DNA from: Marinobacter daqiaonensis
GTDB lineage: Bacteria; Pseudomonadota; Gammaproteobacteria; Pseudomonadales; Oleiphilaceae
NCBI RefSeq assembly: GCF_900115285.1
Contig: NZ_FOYW01000001.1
Location: 764,655 to 828,654 of the forward strand
Reading direction: 5' to 3'
Length of the DNA: 64,000 nucleotides
The position numbers and the translations under genes were made by a program. Below the pieces are notes generated by a model. It was given only the letters and a program-made list of their open reading frames with translations. It had not been told where the DNA came from and made no database searches. Every line of letters begins with the position of its first letter. Position 1 is the first letter of the stretch. Of this stretch, positions 29,667-41,233 are shown piece after piece.

Positions 29667-29690
29667 GGATTCCTCAATGTAAAAGCAGAA

Positions 29691-29710
29691 ACGGCCCTTG
29701 AAAGGGCCGT
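29691..29710 (-). terminator. Hairpin between guaB and guaA
   Basis: An ACGGCCCT stem, a four-base loop and the AGGGCCGT arm, then TTTCTGCTTTT on the minus strand. It looks like a weak intrinsic terminator or an attenuator lowering guaA relative to guaB. Confidence 0.55.
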
Positions 29711-29723
29711 AAACAGGGCTGTC

Positions 29724-31259
<1,536 letters not shown>

Positions 31260-31270
31260 TTAATCGATCT

Positions 31271-31299
31271 ATTATAAGTGTCGGCGCGGACACAGTAAA
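31271..31299 (-). promoter_or_regulatory. Sigma70-like promoter of guaB
   Basis: Minus strand TTTACT, 17-bp spacer, TATAAT. It predicts a leader of about 75-80 nt before the guaB ATG at 31187. Confidence 0.6.
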
Positions 31300-31449
31300 C
31301 CGCGCTGTGCCCCGCTCCGGGTGCATCTCCATGAATTATCGCCGGTTTTGTCGCCGGCCTTCTCGGTAAACCCGTATGGGGAGGGGGAAGCTTCTGATAA
31401 GATGGTCGTCTTACCCAACCACTTCCCCATCAAGGCGACGGATCAACTG

Positions 31450-32820
31450 ATGAGCTTTACCGGCGACTCCGCTCCCATACGCCCCGGCGCACTGACGGTT
31501 TCTGAACTGAACCGCCAGGCCCGCCATCTGCTGGAAACCAGTTTCATGCAGGCCTGGGTTGAAGGGGAACTCTCGGGCCTGTCGCGGCCCTCCTCCGGCC
31601 ACTGGTACTTCTCCCTGAAGGATGACCGCTGCCAGGTCCGCTGCGCCATGTTCCGGGGCGTCAACCAGCGCCTCAGGGACATTCCCAAGGAAGGCGATCA
31701 GGTCCGTATTCGCGGAAAGGTCACCCTCTACGAGAACCGGGGCGACTTCCAGATCATTGTCGAGCACCTGGAGCCGGCCGGCCTCGGCGCCCTGCAGCAA
31801 GCCTTCGAGGCGCTGAAGGCAAGGCTTCAGGCCGAAGGCCTGTTCGCGGTGGAGCGGAAGAAACCGATTCCGGGCATGCCCCGTCACATAGGGGTGGTGA
31901 CATCCCCTACCGGGGCAGCGATTCACGACATTCTCACGGTACTTGGCCGGCGCTGCCCCGGCATTCCGGTCACAGTGTATCCCACGGCCGTACAGGGCCA
32001 GGCCGCCACCACCGGCATTGTCGACGCCATTGCCAGAGCGGTGCGGCACAATCGCGCGGATGTGCTGATTATCGGCCGGGGCGGCGGATCCCTCGAGGAT
32101 CTCTGGTGTTTCAACGAAGAAGCAGTGGCCAGGGCCATTGCCGCCTGCCCCATCGCCACCGTCAGCGCGGTGGGCCACGAGGTGGACGTGACCATCGCCG
32201 ATTTTGTGGCCGACCTGAGGGCACCCACGCCCTCCGCCGCGGCTGAGAAGGTCTCGCCGGATCAGGCTGCATGGCTCAGCCGGCTGGAAGACACAAGGCT
32301 TCGCCTCGCCGCAGCGGCAGGTCGTCATCTTCGCCAGCTGGAAAACCGGCTGTCCCATATCGCTGCGCGCCTGCGGGACCCCCGCCGTGACCTCCAGGAA
32401 AAAGCCCAACGGCTGGACGAAACGGAATTGCGCTTCCGCCAGGCCATGAGCCAGCAACTGAACGGACGCCGGACCCGGACCGGCCACCTTGAACAACGGC
32501 TACTGGCCCATCGTCCGTCCCGCCATATCAGCGAGCGGTTTGCCCATATTGAGCAGCTTCGTGAAAGGCTCAACCTGACCCTGAACCGGCAACTTGAGCG
32601 ACGGGGCGAGCGGCTACAGTCCGCCGCCCGCACCCTCCATGCTGTCAGCCCCCTGGCGACCCTGGGGCGTGGCTACGCCATCGTCTCCAGCGATAGCCAG
32701 ACGGTAGTCCGGGAGGCCGGCTCGCTGGCCCCGGGAGACCGGATCTCAGCCCGCCTGGCCCGGGGCCGGGTGGATGCGGAAGTCATCGCCATCCGTGCCG
32801 AACCGACGGGGAAGGATTGA
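31450..32820 (+). CDS. xseA: Exodeoxyribonuclease VII large subunit
   Basis: 456 residues from the ATG at 31450, the same length as E. coli XseA. N-terminal OB fold (LTVSELNRQARHLLETSF, VEGELSGLSRPSSGHWYF), then the catalytic region with GVVTSPTGAAIHD, IIGRGGGSLEDLW and HEVDVTIADFVAD, then a long coiled coil (about 265-400). With XseB it degrades single-stranded DNA. The xseB gene is not in the window. It is divergent from guaB. Confidence 0.97.
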   Translation: MSFTGDSAPIRPGALTVSELNRQARHLLETSFMQAWVEGELSGLSRPSSGHWYFSLKDDRCQVRCAMFRGVNQRLRDIPKEGDQVRIRGKVTLYENRGDFQIIVEHLEPAGLGALQQAFEALKARLQAEGLFAVERKKPIPGMPRHIGVVTSPTGAAIHDILTVLGRRCPGIPVTVYPTAVQGQAATTGIVDAIARAVRHNRADVLIIGRGGGSLEDLWCFNEEAVARAIAACPIATVSAVGHEVDVTIADFVADLRAPTPSAAAEKVSPDQAAWLSRLEDTRLRLAAAAGRHLRQLENRLSHIAARLRDPRRDLQEKAQRLDETELRFRQAMSQQLNGRRTRTGHLEQRLLAHRPSRHISERFAHIEQLRERLNLTLNRQLERRGERLQSAARTLHAVSPLATLGRGYAIVSSDSQTVVREAGSLAPGDRISARLARGRVDAEVIAIRAEPTGKD

Positions 32821-32941
32821 TCCAGGGCAAATTTCAGACCGGCCTCATCCTTTGGTCTACTTCCGCTGGCCGCAGGATTCCTTAAAGTCGGGAGACACTC
32901 AATAACAACAATCCCGACAGCCAAAGGACAGAGGTGGACCC

Positions 32942-34816
32942 ATGGACTACCAAACGGAATTCCGTCGTTCCATTGACCAGCCGGAAGCTTTCTGGCGCGA
33001 CAAGGCCAATGCCATTGACTGGATCCGGCCCCCCGAGGAAATCTGGAAAGCCACCGACAACGGGCACGGCCAGTGGTTTCCTGACGGCCTGATCAACACC
33101 TGCGACGTTGCTCTGGACGCCAACATCCGCGCCGGCCGTGGTGACCAGACCGCCCTGATCTACGACTCACCGGTTACCGATACCCGCCAGAGCTACACTT
33201 ATCGTGAACTGACCGACCAGGTGGCCCGGTTCGCCGGTGTTCTCCGGGAGCAGGGCGTGGCGCCCGGCGACCGGGTCATCATCTACATGCCGATGATTCC
33301 CCAGGCCGTTTTCGCGATGCTGGCCTGCGCCCGCCTTGGCGCCGTGCACTCCGTGGTATTCGGCGGCTTTGCCGCCCATGAACTGGCGGTACGGATTACC
33401 GACGCCACGCCCCGCGTCATCGTGACCGCCTCCTGCGGCATCGAAGTGAGCAAGGTCATTCCCTACAAGCCCCTGGTGGACAGGGCCATCGAGGAAGCCG
33501 AACACAAGCCCGAGCGCTGCATCGTGTTCCAGCGTGAGGAGGTAACGGCCGAGCTCCAGCCGGGCCGCGACCTGGACTGGGAAACCCAGATGGCCTCCGC
33601 CCGCGCGGTGGACCCGGTTCCGGTGGCGGCCACCGATCCCCTGTATATCCTGTACACCTCCGGCACAACCGGAAAACCCAAGGGAGTGGTCCGTGATAAC
33701 GGCGGCCACGCGGTAGCCCTGAGGTACAGCATGGAGCTGGTCTATGGTGCCCGGCCGGGGAATGTGTTTTGGGCGGCATCCGACGTGGGCTGGGTGGTTG
33801 GGCACAGCTACATCGTCTATGGCCCCCTGTTCATGGGGTGCACCACCATCCTGTACGAAGGCAAGCCGGTAAAGACCCCCGACGCCGGCGCGTTCTGGCG
33901 AGTGGTCCAGGACCATGGGGTCGACTACCTGTTCACCGCGCCCACCGCCTTCCGGGCGGTGCGCAAAGAGGATCCCGAGGCGGACCTGCTGGCGACGTAC
34001 GACGTCAGCTCGCTCAAGCGCCTGTTCCTGGCGGGCGAACGGCTTGATCCGGCAACCTATGAATGGCTCAGGGAGCACACCGGCCTGCCGGTACTGGACC
34101 ACTGGTGGCAGACCGAAACCGGCTGGGCGATCTGCTGCAACCCCGTTGGCATCGAGGAGTTCCCCACCAAACCCGGTTCGGCAACCATGCCCTCCCCCGG
34201 TTTCAATGTTCAGGTGGTGGACCCGCAGGGGCAACCCATGCCCGCCGGCATGCAGGGACAGGTCGCGGTGAAACTGCCTCTGCCTCCCGGCTGCCTGACC
34301 ACGGTCTGGGGCGATGACCAGCGCTTCCGCAAGACCTATCTCAACCCCATTCCGGGCTTCTATAGTTCCGGTGACGGCGGCTTTATCGACGAGGACGGTT
34401 ACGTCTTCATCATGGGACGAACCGATGACGTCATCAATGTGGCGGGCCACCGTCTGTCCACGGGTGAAATGGAGGAAGTGGTTGCATCCCATCCTGCGGT
34501 GGCCGAATGCTGCGTAGTAGGCGCTAACGATGAACTGAAGGGGCAGATTCCCGTTGGGCTGGTGCTGCTGAAGGATGGCGCCACCATTGATCCGGACGAG
34601 CTGGAAGAGGAACTGATCGATATGGTCCGGGAGAAGATCGGCGCGATTGCCTGTTTCCGTCGGGCCATGGTGGTGGAGCGGTTGCCCAAGACCCGGTCTG
34701 GCAAGATCCTCCGGCGGGTGATCCGGCAGATCGCCGATGGCGACGAATGGGCGGTGCCATCCACCATTGACGACCCGTCGATCCTCGACGAAATTCAACA
34801 GCGGTTCCACCGTTAA
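32942..34816 (+). CDS. prpE: Propionyl-CoA synthetase-type acyl-CoA ligase
   Basis: 624 residues of the ANL superfamily. ATP motif YTSGTTGKPKGVVRDNGGH (about 238-256), DHWWQTETGW (about 385), the YSSGDGG and GRTDDVINVAGHRLS hinge, and the C-terminal catalytic Lys in KTRSGKILRRV (about 587). The DNGGH and GVVRD features and the length fit PrpE rather than acetyl-CoA synthetase (about 650). It activates propionate, or other short acids, to acyl-CoA. No methylcitrate genes are nearby. Confidence 0.85.
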   Translation: MDYQTEFRRSIDQPEAFWRDKANAIDWIRPPEEIWKATDNGHGQWFPDGLINTCDVALDANIRAGRGDQTALIYDSPVTDTRQSYTYRELTDQVARFAGVLREQGVAPGDRVIIYMPMIPQAVFAMLACARLGAVHSVVFGGFAAHELAVRITDATPRVIVTASCGIEVSKVIPYKPLVDRAIEEAEHKPERCIVFQREEVTAELQPGRDLDWETQMASARAVDPVPVAATDPLYILYTSGTTGKPKGVVRDNGGHAVALRYSMELVYGARPGNVFWAASDVGWVVGHSYIVYGPLFMGCTTILYEGKPVKTPDAGAFWRVVQDHGVDYLFTAPTAFRAVRKEDPEADLLATYDVSSLKRLFLAGERLDPATYEWLREHTGLPVLDHWWQTETGWAICCNPVGIEEFPTKPGSATMPSPGFNVQVVDPQGQPMPAGMQGQVAVKLPLPPGCLTTVWGDDQRFRKTYLNPIPGFYSSGDGGFIDEDGYVFIMGRTDDVINVAGHRLSTGEMEEVVASHPAVAECCVVGANDELKGQIPVGLVLLKDGATIDPDELEEELIDMVREKIGAIACFRRAMVVERLPKTRSGKILRRVIRQIADGDEWAVPSTIDDPSILDEIQQRFHR

Positions 34817-35119
34817 CCGCTGCTGGGCAGTGTTTCATTTTCATGAAAACATCTGATTTAAAAGAGAAAACCAGGGGCGATCTGAGCCATCAAAAAATCT
34901 TTGACGCCCCCGCAAGTCGGTCTATACTGAATTTGCTGTGGTAAAGACAGCGGTATTGAGTGAAAGCGTTACAGCAGTCTGCATTCCAGGCTTTTGGATA
35001 CTCCTTCCCTACGTACAACTGCCCTGCCCCAGCGCTCCGTCTGCTTTTTGGGTTACCCCGATGCAGGTAAGAAAAAAGGTCCCGTGAGGGCGCAACGTTC
35101 AGAAACACAGGAAAGATCA
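34817..35119 (+). other. Promoter and long leader of the cold-shock gene
   Basis: 303 bp without a supported gene. It contains the promoter at 34901-34928 and then about 185 nt of untranslated leader, similar to cspA-type mRNAs whose leaders act as temperature-responsive structures. A 12-bp palindrome (TTTTCATGAAAA) lies at 34838-34849. Confidence 0.6.
34901..34928 (+). promoter_or_regulatory. Sigma70-like promoter of the cold-shock gene
   Basis: TTGACG, 16-bp spacer, TATACT: five of six bases match in each box. Predicted start near 34935. Confidence 0.7.
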
Positions 35120-35329
35120 ATGTCTGACACAAAAACCGGCCACGTAAAGTGGTTCAATGAGTCCAAGGGTTTTGGCTTTATTGCCCAGGACGGTGGTAGC
35201 GACGTTTTCGTTCACTACAGTGCAATCAACTCAAGCGGGTTCCGGACCCTGACCGAAGGTCAGCAGGTACAGTTCACCGTTACCCAGGGACCGAAAGGCC
35301 CCCAGGCGGAAAACGTAACCCCGATGTAA
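35120..35329 (+). CDS. CspA-type cold-shock protein
   Basis: 69 residues forming one cold-shock domain. RNP1 is KGFGFIAQ and RNP2 is DVFVHYSAI; the opening is [11 protein letters not shown]. It is a cytoplasmic single-strand nucleic-acid chaperone. AGGAAAG precedes the ATG at 35120. The long leader suggests post-transcriptional cold control. An upstream in-frame extension to 34994 is part of the leader. Confidence 0.96.
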   Translation: MSDTKTGHVKWFNESKGFGFIAQDGGSDVFVHYSAINSSGFRTLTEGQQVQFTVTQGPKGPQAENVTPM

Positions 35330-35372
35330 GGTTATGGGTTCCGGCCAATGCCCCTCACGGGCCTTGGAAACC

Positions 35373-35400
35373 AGTAAAGCCGGCAAATGCCGGCTTTACT
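35373..35400. terminator. Bidirectional hairpin between cspA-type gene and leuA
   Basis: A perfect 12-bp stem AGTAAAGCCGGC with loop AAAT lies between two convergent genes. Neither side has a long T tract, so it may be only partly effective. Confidence 0.55.
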
Positions 35401-35443
35401 GCGTTCTGGGGCAGGCATTCTGGCCAGCCCCGGGGCCATCGGA

Positions 35444-37129
35444 TCAGGCGGTCACGGCCTCATGACCACTTGCCATGGTCCGGCTTGAGCCCAGGTGATT
35501 TCCCACCGCCGACAAAAGTGCCTGAAGCGTGGCCGATGTCGTGTCTTCCGCCAGCGCGGCAGCACTGCGTATCTCGCCATCCGCGACAATGCGGATGCAG
35601 GCCATGGCATTGGCACTGGTACCTTCACCCAGGGCGAACTCGTCGTAGGCCTCCACCGCCACGCTGACGCCATAGGTTTGCTCCAGGGCGGCCACGACCG
35701 CCTCCACTGCACCCAGCCCATGTCCTTTCAGTTCGATGCCCTGGCTGCCGAATTTCACGGTGGCGTTTACCCCTTCCTCGTCCCGGTGCAGGTCATAGGT
35801 GGACAGGCGCCATTCCTCGTGGACATCCAGGTAACGCTGCTCGAACAGCCGGTGAATGGTGAGGGAATCGATCTCTCCGCCATTGGTCTCCGCCTCTTTC
35901 TGGACACACTGACTGAACTCGATCTGCAACCAGCGCGGCAGGCTGATGTTGTAGTCACGCTCCAGTACGTGGGCCACGCCCCCCTTGCCGGACTGACTGT
36001 TGATGCGGACCACCTCCTCGTAGCGACGCCCCAGGTCATGGGGATCGATGGGCAGGTAGGCAACGTTCCACGGGTCGCCCTCGCTGCGATAGGCCAGGCA
36101 CTTGCGGATGGCGTCCTGGTGGCTGCCGGAGAAGGCGGTGAATACCAGCTCGCCGGCGTAAGGGTGGCGGGGATGGGTCGCGATTTCAGTGCAGGCCTCC
36201 ACCACGTCGGTGATCTCCGCCATATTGGACAGGTCCAGGGTGGGGTCGATCCCCTGGCTGTAGAGGTTCATGGCCATGGTCACCAGGTCCATGTTGCCGG
36301 TGCGTTCGCCATTCCCCATGAGAGTGCCCTCGACCCGGTCGGCGCCGGCCATTACCGCCAGTTCGGCGGCGGCCACGCCACAGCCCCGGTCGTTATGGGT
36401 ATGCACGCTGATGCTCAGGTGTTCGCGCCGGCGGATGTTGTCGCAGATCCATTCAATCTGGTCCGCGAACACATTGGGAGTGGCCATTTCCACGGTCGCG
36501 GGCAGGTTGATGATGACCTTCTGGCCCAGATCCGGACGCCAGACCTCGGTTACCGCATCGACAACCTCGGCGGCGTAGTCCAGCTCGGTGCCGGTGAAAC
36601 TCTCCGGGGAGTACTGGAAGGTCCAGTCGGTATCGGGGTAACGGGTGGCAATCTCCTTCACCAGCCTGGCGCCATTGACGGCAATCTGTTTCACCCCTTC
36701 ACGGTCCATTCCGAACACCTGCTGGCGCTGGACAGTGGAGGTGGAATTGTAGACATGGACTATGGCGCGCTTCGAGCCCTCGAGGGCCTTATAAGTGCGC
36801 TCGATCAGTTCCGGACGGGCCTGGGTCAGCACCTGGATGCGCACGTCATCGGGAATCCGGTCTTCTTCGATCAACTTGCGGCAGAAATCGAAATCCGGCT
36901 GGCTGGCTGCCGGGAAGCCGATCTCGATCTCCTTGAATCCCACTTTCACCAACAGATCAAACAGACGCTGTTTCTGGGCGACGGTCATGGGCTTTACCAG
37001 TGCCTGGTTGCCATCCCGAAGATCAACGGCACACCAGGTGGGGGCCTCCTGGATGACTTGATCCGGCCAGCGACGGTCGGTTTTGCGCACCGGCTGGAAA
37101 GGGATGTATTTGCTGTGGTCGAAAGCCAT
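35444..37129 (-). CDS. leuA: 2-isopropylmalate synthase
   Basis: 561 residues, the longer LeuA type found in pseudomonads and actinobacteria. Catalytic opening AVDLRDGNQAL (35-44), metal motif HTHNDRG (about 240), and the C-terminal regulatory domain that binds leucine (about 430-561). It condenses acetyl-CoA with 2-ketoisovalerate in leucine synthesis. It is divergent from an Lrp-type regulator. I see no leucine-rich leader peptide upstream. Confidence 0.96.
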   Translation of the reverse strand: MAFDHSKYIPFQPVRKTDRRWPDQVIQEAPTWCAVDLRDGNQALVKPMTVAQKQRLFDLLVKVGFKEIEIGFPAASQPDFDFCRKLIEEDRIPDDVRIQVLTQARPELIERTYKALEGSKRAIVHVYNSTSTVQRQQVFGMDREGVKQIAVNGARLVKEIATRYPDTDWTFQYSPESFTGTELDYAAEVVDAVTEVWRPDLGQKVIINLPATVEMATPNVFADQIEWICDNIRRREHLSISVHTHNDRGCGVAAAELAVMAGADRVEGTLMGNGERTGNMDLVTMAMNLYSQGIDPTLDLSNMAEITDVVEACTEIATHPRHPYAGELVFTAFSGSHQDAIRKCLAYRSEGDPWNVAYLPIDPHDLGRRYEEVVRINSQSGKGGVAHVLERDYNISLPRWLQIEFSQCVQKEAETNGGEIDSLTIHRLFEQRYLDVHEEWRLSTYDLHRDEEGVNATVKFGSQGIELKGHGLGAVEAVVAALEQTYGVSVAVEAYDEFALGEGTSANAMACIRIVADGEIRSAAALAEDTTSATLQALLSAVGNHLGSSRTMASGHEAVTA

Positions 37130-37285
37130 GGTCGGTTTCCTTATCTCTGAATCTCTGAAACAGCTGAGTGTTACGAATAATCACCATGGTAACGCAGGAA
37201 ACGAAGAATATGTTTGCTTTTTTTGCCGTCCCCGCCAGAATGTGAGCAATATTTCTTCCATAAAACCTCCGATCAGAGACATATT

Positions 37286-37792
37286 ATGCCATCAGCGGGC
37301 AGCGAGCTGCACAAACTTGACCGTACCGACAGGCGGATCCTCGACGCACTGCAACGCAACGGGGCCCTGAATAACCAACAGCTGGCCGAAGAGGTCGGGT
37401 TGTCGCCGTCGCCCTGCCTGCGCCGGGTGCGCGCCCTTGAGGAAGCGGGCATTATCATGGAGCGGGTCACGGTGCTGGATCACAAGAAGCTGGGCCTGGC
37501 ACTTACGGCCATTATCCTTATCGGCATGGACCGTCACACCCCCGAACGATTCGAGGAGTTCCAGCGGCAGGTGGCCCAGTACCCGGAAATCCAGGAGTGC
37601 TACCTGATCACCGGCCAGGACGCCGACTATATGCTGAAGGTGGTGGTACCGGACATGGACCATTACCACCAGTTCCTGCTGAACCAGATCACCCGCATTC
37701 CCGGTGTCAGTGGCGTGCATTCCAGCTTTGTACTGCGCCGGGTGATCGACACCACCGCCCTGCCCCTCAAATATCTGGAGAGTGGCGGATAA
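37286..37792 (+). CDS. Lrp/AsnC-family transcriptional regulator
   Basis: 168 residues from the ATG at 37286. N-terminal helix-turn-helix (about 12-60, LDRTDRRILDALQRNG, LSPSPCLRRVRALEEAG) and a C-terminal RAM ligand domain (about 75-150, GQDADYMLKVVV). It is divergent from leuA across 156 bp, so it may control leuA or itself in response to an amino acid; that is inference from position. Confidence 0.92.
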   Translation: MPSAGSELHKLDRTDRRILDALQRNGALNNQQLAEEVGLSPSPCLRRVRALEEAGIIMERVTVLDHKKLGLALTAIILIGMDRHTPERFEEFQRQVAQYPEIQECYLITGQDADYMLKVVVPDMDHYHQFLLNQITRIPGVSGVHSSFVLRRVIDTTALPLKYLESGG

Positions 37793-37885
37793 GGACCCGC
37801 CGGACCGGTTCATTTCTGCGTCAAGCCACGTACAATAAGACTTAGAACGACAACCCACTCCCTTTTCTTTGTTACGGAACCGATA

Positions 37886-39619
37886 ATGCGAGCAAGCCGC
37901 TACCTGATTGCCACCCTCAAGGAAAATCCCTCCGACGCCGAAATCGTCAGCCACCAGCTGATGCTGCGTGCCGGCATGATCCGCAAACTCGCCTCCGGTC
38001 TTTATACCTGGTTGCCGCTGGGTCTGCGGGTCCTTCGCAAGGTGGAGCGTATCGTGCGGGAAGAGATGGACCGCAGCGGTGCCCAGGAGCTGCTGATGCC
38101 GGCGGTCCAGCCAGCGGAGCTGTGGCAGGAATCAGGCCGCTGGGAGCAATACGGCGGCGAGCTTCTGCGCCTGAGCGATCGCCATGGCCGGGACTTCTGC
38201 TTCGGTCCGACCCATGAGGAGGTGATCACCGACCTGATCCGTAACGAACTCAAGAGCTACAAGGAGCTCCCCGCCAACTTCTACCAGATCCAGACCAAGT
38301 TCCGTGACGAGCGCCGGCCCCGGTTCGGGGTCATGCGGGCCCGGGAATTCCTGATGAAGGACGCCTATTCGTTCCACGCGGACAGCGCCTCCCTGGATGA
38401 GACCTACGACCAGATGCATCGCACCTACTGCGCCATTTTTGATCGTCTGGGCCTCGACTACCGGCCGGTGGTGGCGGATTCCGGATCGATCGGTGGCAAC
38501 GCATCCCACGAATTCCACGTGCTGGCCTCCTCCGGCGAGGATGAGATCGCCTTCAGCACCGCCAGTGACTATGCCGCCAACATTGAAAAGGCCGAGGCAC
38601 TGGCACCCGCCGGCGAACGTCCGCAGCCGGGGGAAAGGATGGAGGAAGTGGCGACACCGGGCCAGACAACCATTGACGAGGTCTCCGGGTTCCTCAAGAT
38701 TCCCGCCGACCGAACCGTCAAGACCCTGCTGGTAAAAGCGGAAAACGACGAGGGCGAAGCCGCCGGCCTGGTGGCGCTTATTCTGCGCGGAGATCACACC
38801 CTCAACGAGATCAAGGCCGAGAACCTGGCGGGCGTCGCGGAACCCCTGACCATGGCCACGGACGACGAGATCCGGGAGGCAACCGGCTGCGCACCCGGCT
38901 CCATCGGTCCGGTGAACCTGCCATTACCGGTGATTGTCGACCGGGCTGCCGCCCACCTGGCGGACTTTGTCTGCGGTGCCAACCGCGAGGGCTATCATCT
39001 CACCGGCGTTAACTGGGGCCGGGACGTGGAAGCCGGTCGCGTTGAAGACCTGCGCAATGTGGTGGAAGGCGACCCGAGCCCGGATGGCCAGGGCACCCTG
39101 GAGATCCGCCGCGGTATCGAAGTCGGTCATATTTTCAAGCTCGGGAACAAGTACAGCACTGCCATGGGGGCGACGGTTCTGGACGAAAACGGCAAGAGCA
39201 CCATCCTGGAGATGGGTTGCTATGGCATCGGCGTATCCCGGATCGTGGCCGCCGCCATCGAGCAGAACCATGACGACCGTGGCATCATCTGGCCGGAGGC
39301 GATTTCGCCGTTTGAAGTGGCGATTGTAACCCTCAACGCCCACAAGTCACCGGCGGTACAGGAAGCCGGCGAGAAGCTCTACGAGCAGCTGCATCAGGCC
39401 GGGTATGATGTCCTTCTGGACGACCGCAACGAGCGTCCGGGCGTCAAATTCGCCGATCTGGAACTGGTGGGAGTGCCCCACCGGGTGGTGGTGTCGGATC
39501 GCGGCCTGGCCGCGGGCACCCTGGAATACAAGGGTCGCCGGGATGCCGACAAGCAGGACGTGGCGGTAGAGAATATCCTGCCGTTCCTCCTCAAAGCGTC
39601 ACCCCGCAAGGGGCTTTAA
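37886..39619 (+). CDS. proS: Proline--tRNA ligase
   Basis: 577 residues, the bacterial-type ProS with an editing insertion. Class II motif 2 ([21 protein letters not shown]), the YbaK-like INS editing domain (about 225-390) and motif 3 (GCYGIGVSR), followed by the anticodon-binding domain. It charges tRNA-Pro and edits Ala-tRNA-Pro. It is convergent with murB. Confidence 0.98.
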   Translation: MRASRYLIATLKENPSDAEIVSHQLMLRAGMIRKLASGLYTWLPLGLRVLRKVERIVREEMDRSGAQELLMPAVQPAELWQESGRWEQYGGELLRLSDRHGRDFCFGPTHEEVITDLIRNELKSYKELPANFYQIQTKFRDERRPRFGVMRAREFLMKDAYSFHADSASLDETYDQMHRTYCAIFDRLGLDYRPVVADSGSIGGNASHEFHVLASSGEDEIAFSTASDYAANIEKAEALAPAGERPQPGERMEEVATPGQTTIDEVSGFLKIPADRTVKTLLVKAENDEGEAAGLVALILRGDHTLNEIKAENLAGVAEPLTMATDDEIREATGCAPGSIGPVNLPLPVIVDRAAAHLADFVCGANREGYHLTGVNWGRDVEAGRVEDLRNVVEGDPSPDGQGTLEIRRGIEVGHIFKLGNKYSTAMGATVLDENGKSTILEMGCYGIGVSRIVAAAIEQNHDDRGIIWPEAISPFEVAIVTLNAHKSPAVQEAGEKLYEQLHQAGYDVLLDDRNERPGVKFADLELVGVPHRVVVSDRGLAAGTLEYKGRRDADKQDVAVENILPFLLKASPRKGL

Positions 39620-39674
39620 GTAAGATCCCGTTAGTCCGCTAGAGAGCATCGGTCCGTGAGGGGCGATTACCGCG

Positions 39675-40736
39675 TCACGGCCCGGTGCTTTGTGCCGGGA
39701 GCGGGGGAAGGCCTGCCTGGGCCGGTACCACTCCCGGCTCCATTTCAAGAACCACCCCATAACGGGCCAGAACGTCTTTCCGGATCCTCTCGGCGAGCCT
39801 GAGCACATCGGCGCCCGTTCCTGCCGAATGGTTCACCAGCACCAGGGCCTGATGGTGGTGAACACCGACGTGGTGGTTCCGGTAGCCTTTCCAGCCGCAC
39901 TGGTCAATCAGCCAGCCGGCCGCCAGCTTGATGCCGTTTTCCGCAGGATAGCCCACGATACCCGGCCAATCAGCCTCGAGCTGCTGCCACCGGGCCTCCG
40001 ACACCACCGGATTCTTGAAGAAACTGCCGGCATTGGGCAAATCCCCCGGGTCCGGCAATTTCCGCCTGCGCACCGTCATCACGGCTTCGGCCACCGCCAT
40101 GGGAGAGTCTGGCCGGGCATCGGCAAACCACTGAGCCAGCTCACCATAGCCAAGCCGGTAGGGCCGCGTGCGGCTCAGGGCGAGGCGGATCCCGAGAATC
40201 AGGTAACGCTCGGGCTCCTGCTTGAACAGACTGTCACGGTAGCCGAAGCGGCAATCGCCGTTAGTCAGGGTCAGCCACTTGTGTTCGACGCGATCCCAGG
40301 CATCGAGACTGACCAGGGTGTCCGCCAGCTCCACACCATAGGCGCCAATGTTCTGGACCGGGGCCGCCCCGGCGGTGCCGGGAATCAGGGCCAGGTTCTC
40401 GATGCCCCGGTAACCGGCGCCGGCGGCGTAAAGCACCGCCCGGTGCCAGTTCTCCCCGGCCGCCAGAGCCAGAACCGCCGAATCCTCCACCACTGATTCC
40501 CAATGCCGGCCGCGCAGGTCCATGTGCAGAACCAGCCCTGGAAAATCGTCACAGAACACCAGATTGCTGCCGCCACCAACCACCTGCACCGGCAGCCCCT
40601 GCGCCTCAGCCCAGGCCAGGGCATCCGTCGCCTGACGGGCACTGGTCGCCCTGACCAGATAGCGGGCCCGGGCGGGAGTCGCCATGGTACTCAGGCCCTT
40701 GAGGTCGGCCTCTTCCTGCAGCTCCCCCGGCCCCAT
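39675..40736 (-). CDS. murB: UDP-N-acetylenolpyruvoylglucosamine reductase
   Basis: About 353 residues, the E. coli-like type I MurB. FAD-binding part LPVQVVGGGSNLVFCDDF, then ENLALIPGTAGAAPVQNIGAYG with the FAD contacts, catalytic Ser in PNAGSFFKNPVV (about 230), and a C-terminal Glu in VVLEMEPGV. It reduces UDP-GlcNAc-enolpyruvate to UDP-MurNAc. The start overlaps the phosphatase stop as TGATG; a GTG three bases earlier is an alternative. Confidence 0.95.
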   Translation of the reverse strand: MGPGELQEEADLKGLSTMATPARARYLVRATSARQATDALAWAEAQGLPVQVVGGGSNLVFCDDFPGLVLHMDLRGRHWESVVEDSAVLALAAGENWHRAVLYAAGAGYRGIENLALIPGTAGAAPVQNIGAYGVELADTLVSLDAWDRVEHKWLTLTNGDCRFGYRDSLFKQEPERYLILGIRLALSRTRPYRLGYGELAQWFADARPDSPMAVAEAVMTVRRRKLPDPGDLPNAGSFFKNPVVSEARWQQLEADWPGIVGYPAENGIKLAAGWLIDQCGWKGYRNHHVGVHHHQALVLVNHSAGTGADVLRLAERIRKDVLARYGVVLEMEPGVVPAQAGLPPLPAQSTGP

Positions 40737-41218
40737 CACGCCAGGCGCGCCCGGATATCCGCCAGCAGACCATCACTGGCTTCGGTGATCAGGTCAAGGA
40801 CATGGGCAAAACCGTCGTCGCCACCGTAATAAGGGTCCGGTACCTCCTGCTCGCGCCGGTCAGGAAGAAAATCCAGAAAAAGCCTGGGCTCGGTACCACC
40901 CTGCTGCAGCCAGATATCCCGGATATCCGCCAGGTTCTGACGGTCCATTGCCAGCACATAGTGGAAGGAATCAAGATCCTCCGGCTCAAATTGCCGGGCC
41001 CGAAGGTGGCCGATATCGACACCCCTTTCAGCGGCGGCCCTGCGGGCCCGTTCGTCCGGCGCTTTCCCCACATGCCAGTGGCCGGTGCCACAGGAATCGA
41101 CCTCAACCTGTTCCTCCAGGTCATGGTGGCGCAGGCGCTCACGAAAGACACCCTCGGCGGTGGGAGACCGGCAGATATTGCCAAGGCAGACGAAAAGCAC
41201 ACGGATCGGTTGGTTCAT
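40736..41218 (-). CDS. Low-molecular-weight protein tyrosine phosphatase
   Basis: 160 residues. The P-loop C-x5-R is Cys11 to Arg17 (VCLGNICRSPTAEG) and the general acid lies in VPDPYYGG (about 131). Bacterial members often control tyrosine kinases of polysaccharide export, but no kinase gene is nearby. The kdsB-ptp-murB order is conserved in Pseudomonas relatives. Confidence 0.93.
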   Translation of the reverse strand: MNQPIRVLFVCLGNICRSPTAEGVFRERLRHHDLEEQVEVDSCGTGHWHVGKAPDERARRAAAERGVDIGHLRARQFEPEDLDSFHYVLAMDRQNLADIRDIWLQQGGTEPRLFLDFLPDRREQEVPDPYYGGDDGFAHVLDLITEASDGLLADIRARLA

Positions 41219-41233
41219 TGCTATCTCCCTGGG

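Noticed and set aside
33167..34810. 547-codon minus-strand frame opposite prpE
   Set aside because: Antisense of a complete acyl-CoA ligase with all motifs; no ribosome site or family features.
35495..37150. 551-codon plus-strand frame opposite leuA
   Set aside because: Antisense shadow of LeuA; no recognisable domain.
39680..39698. CCCGGTGC/GCCGGG-type hairpin as a proS or murB terminator
   Set aside because: It lies inside the end of murB and has no T tract.
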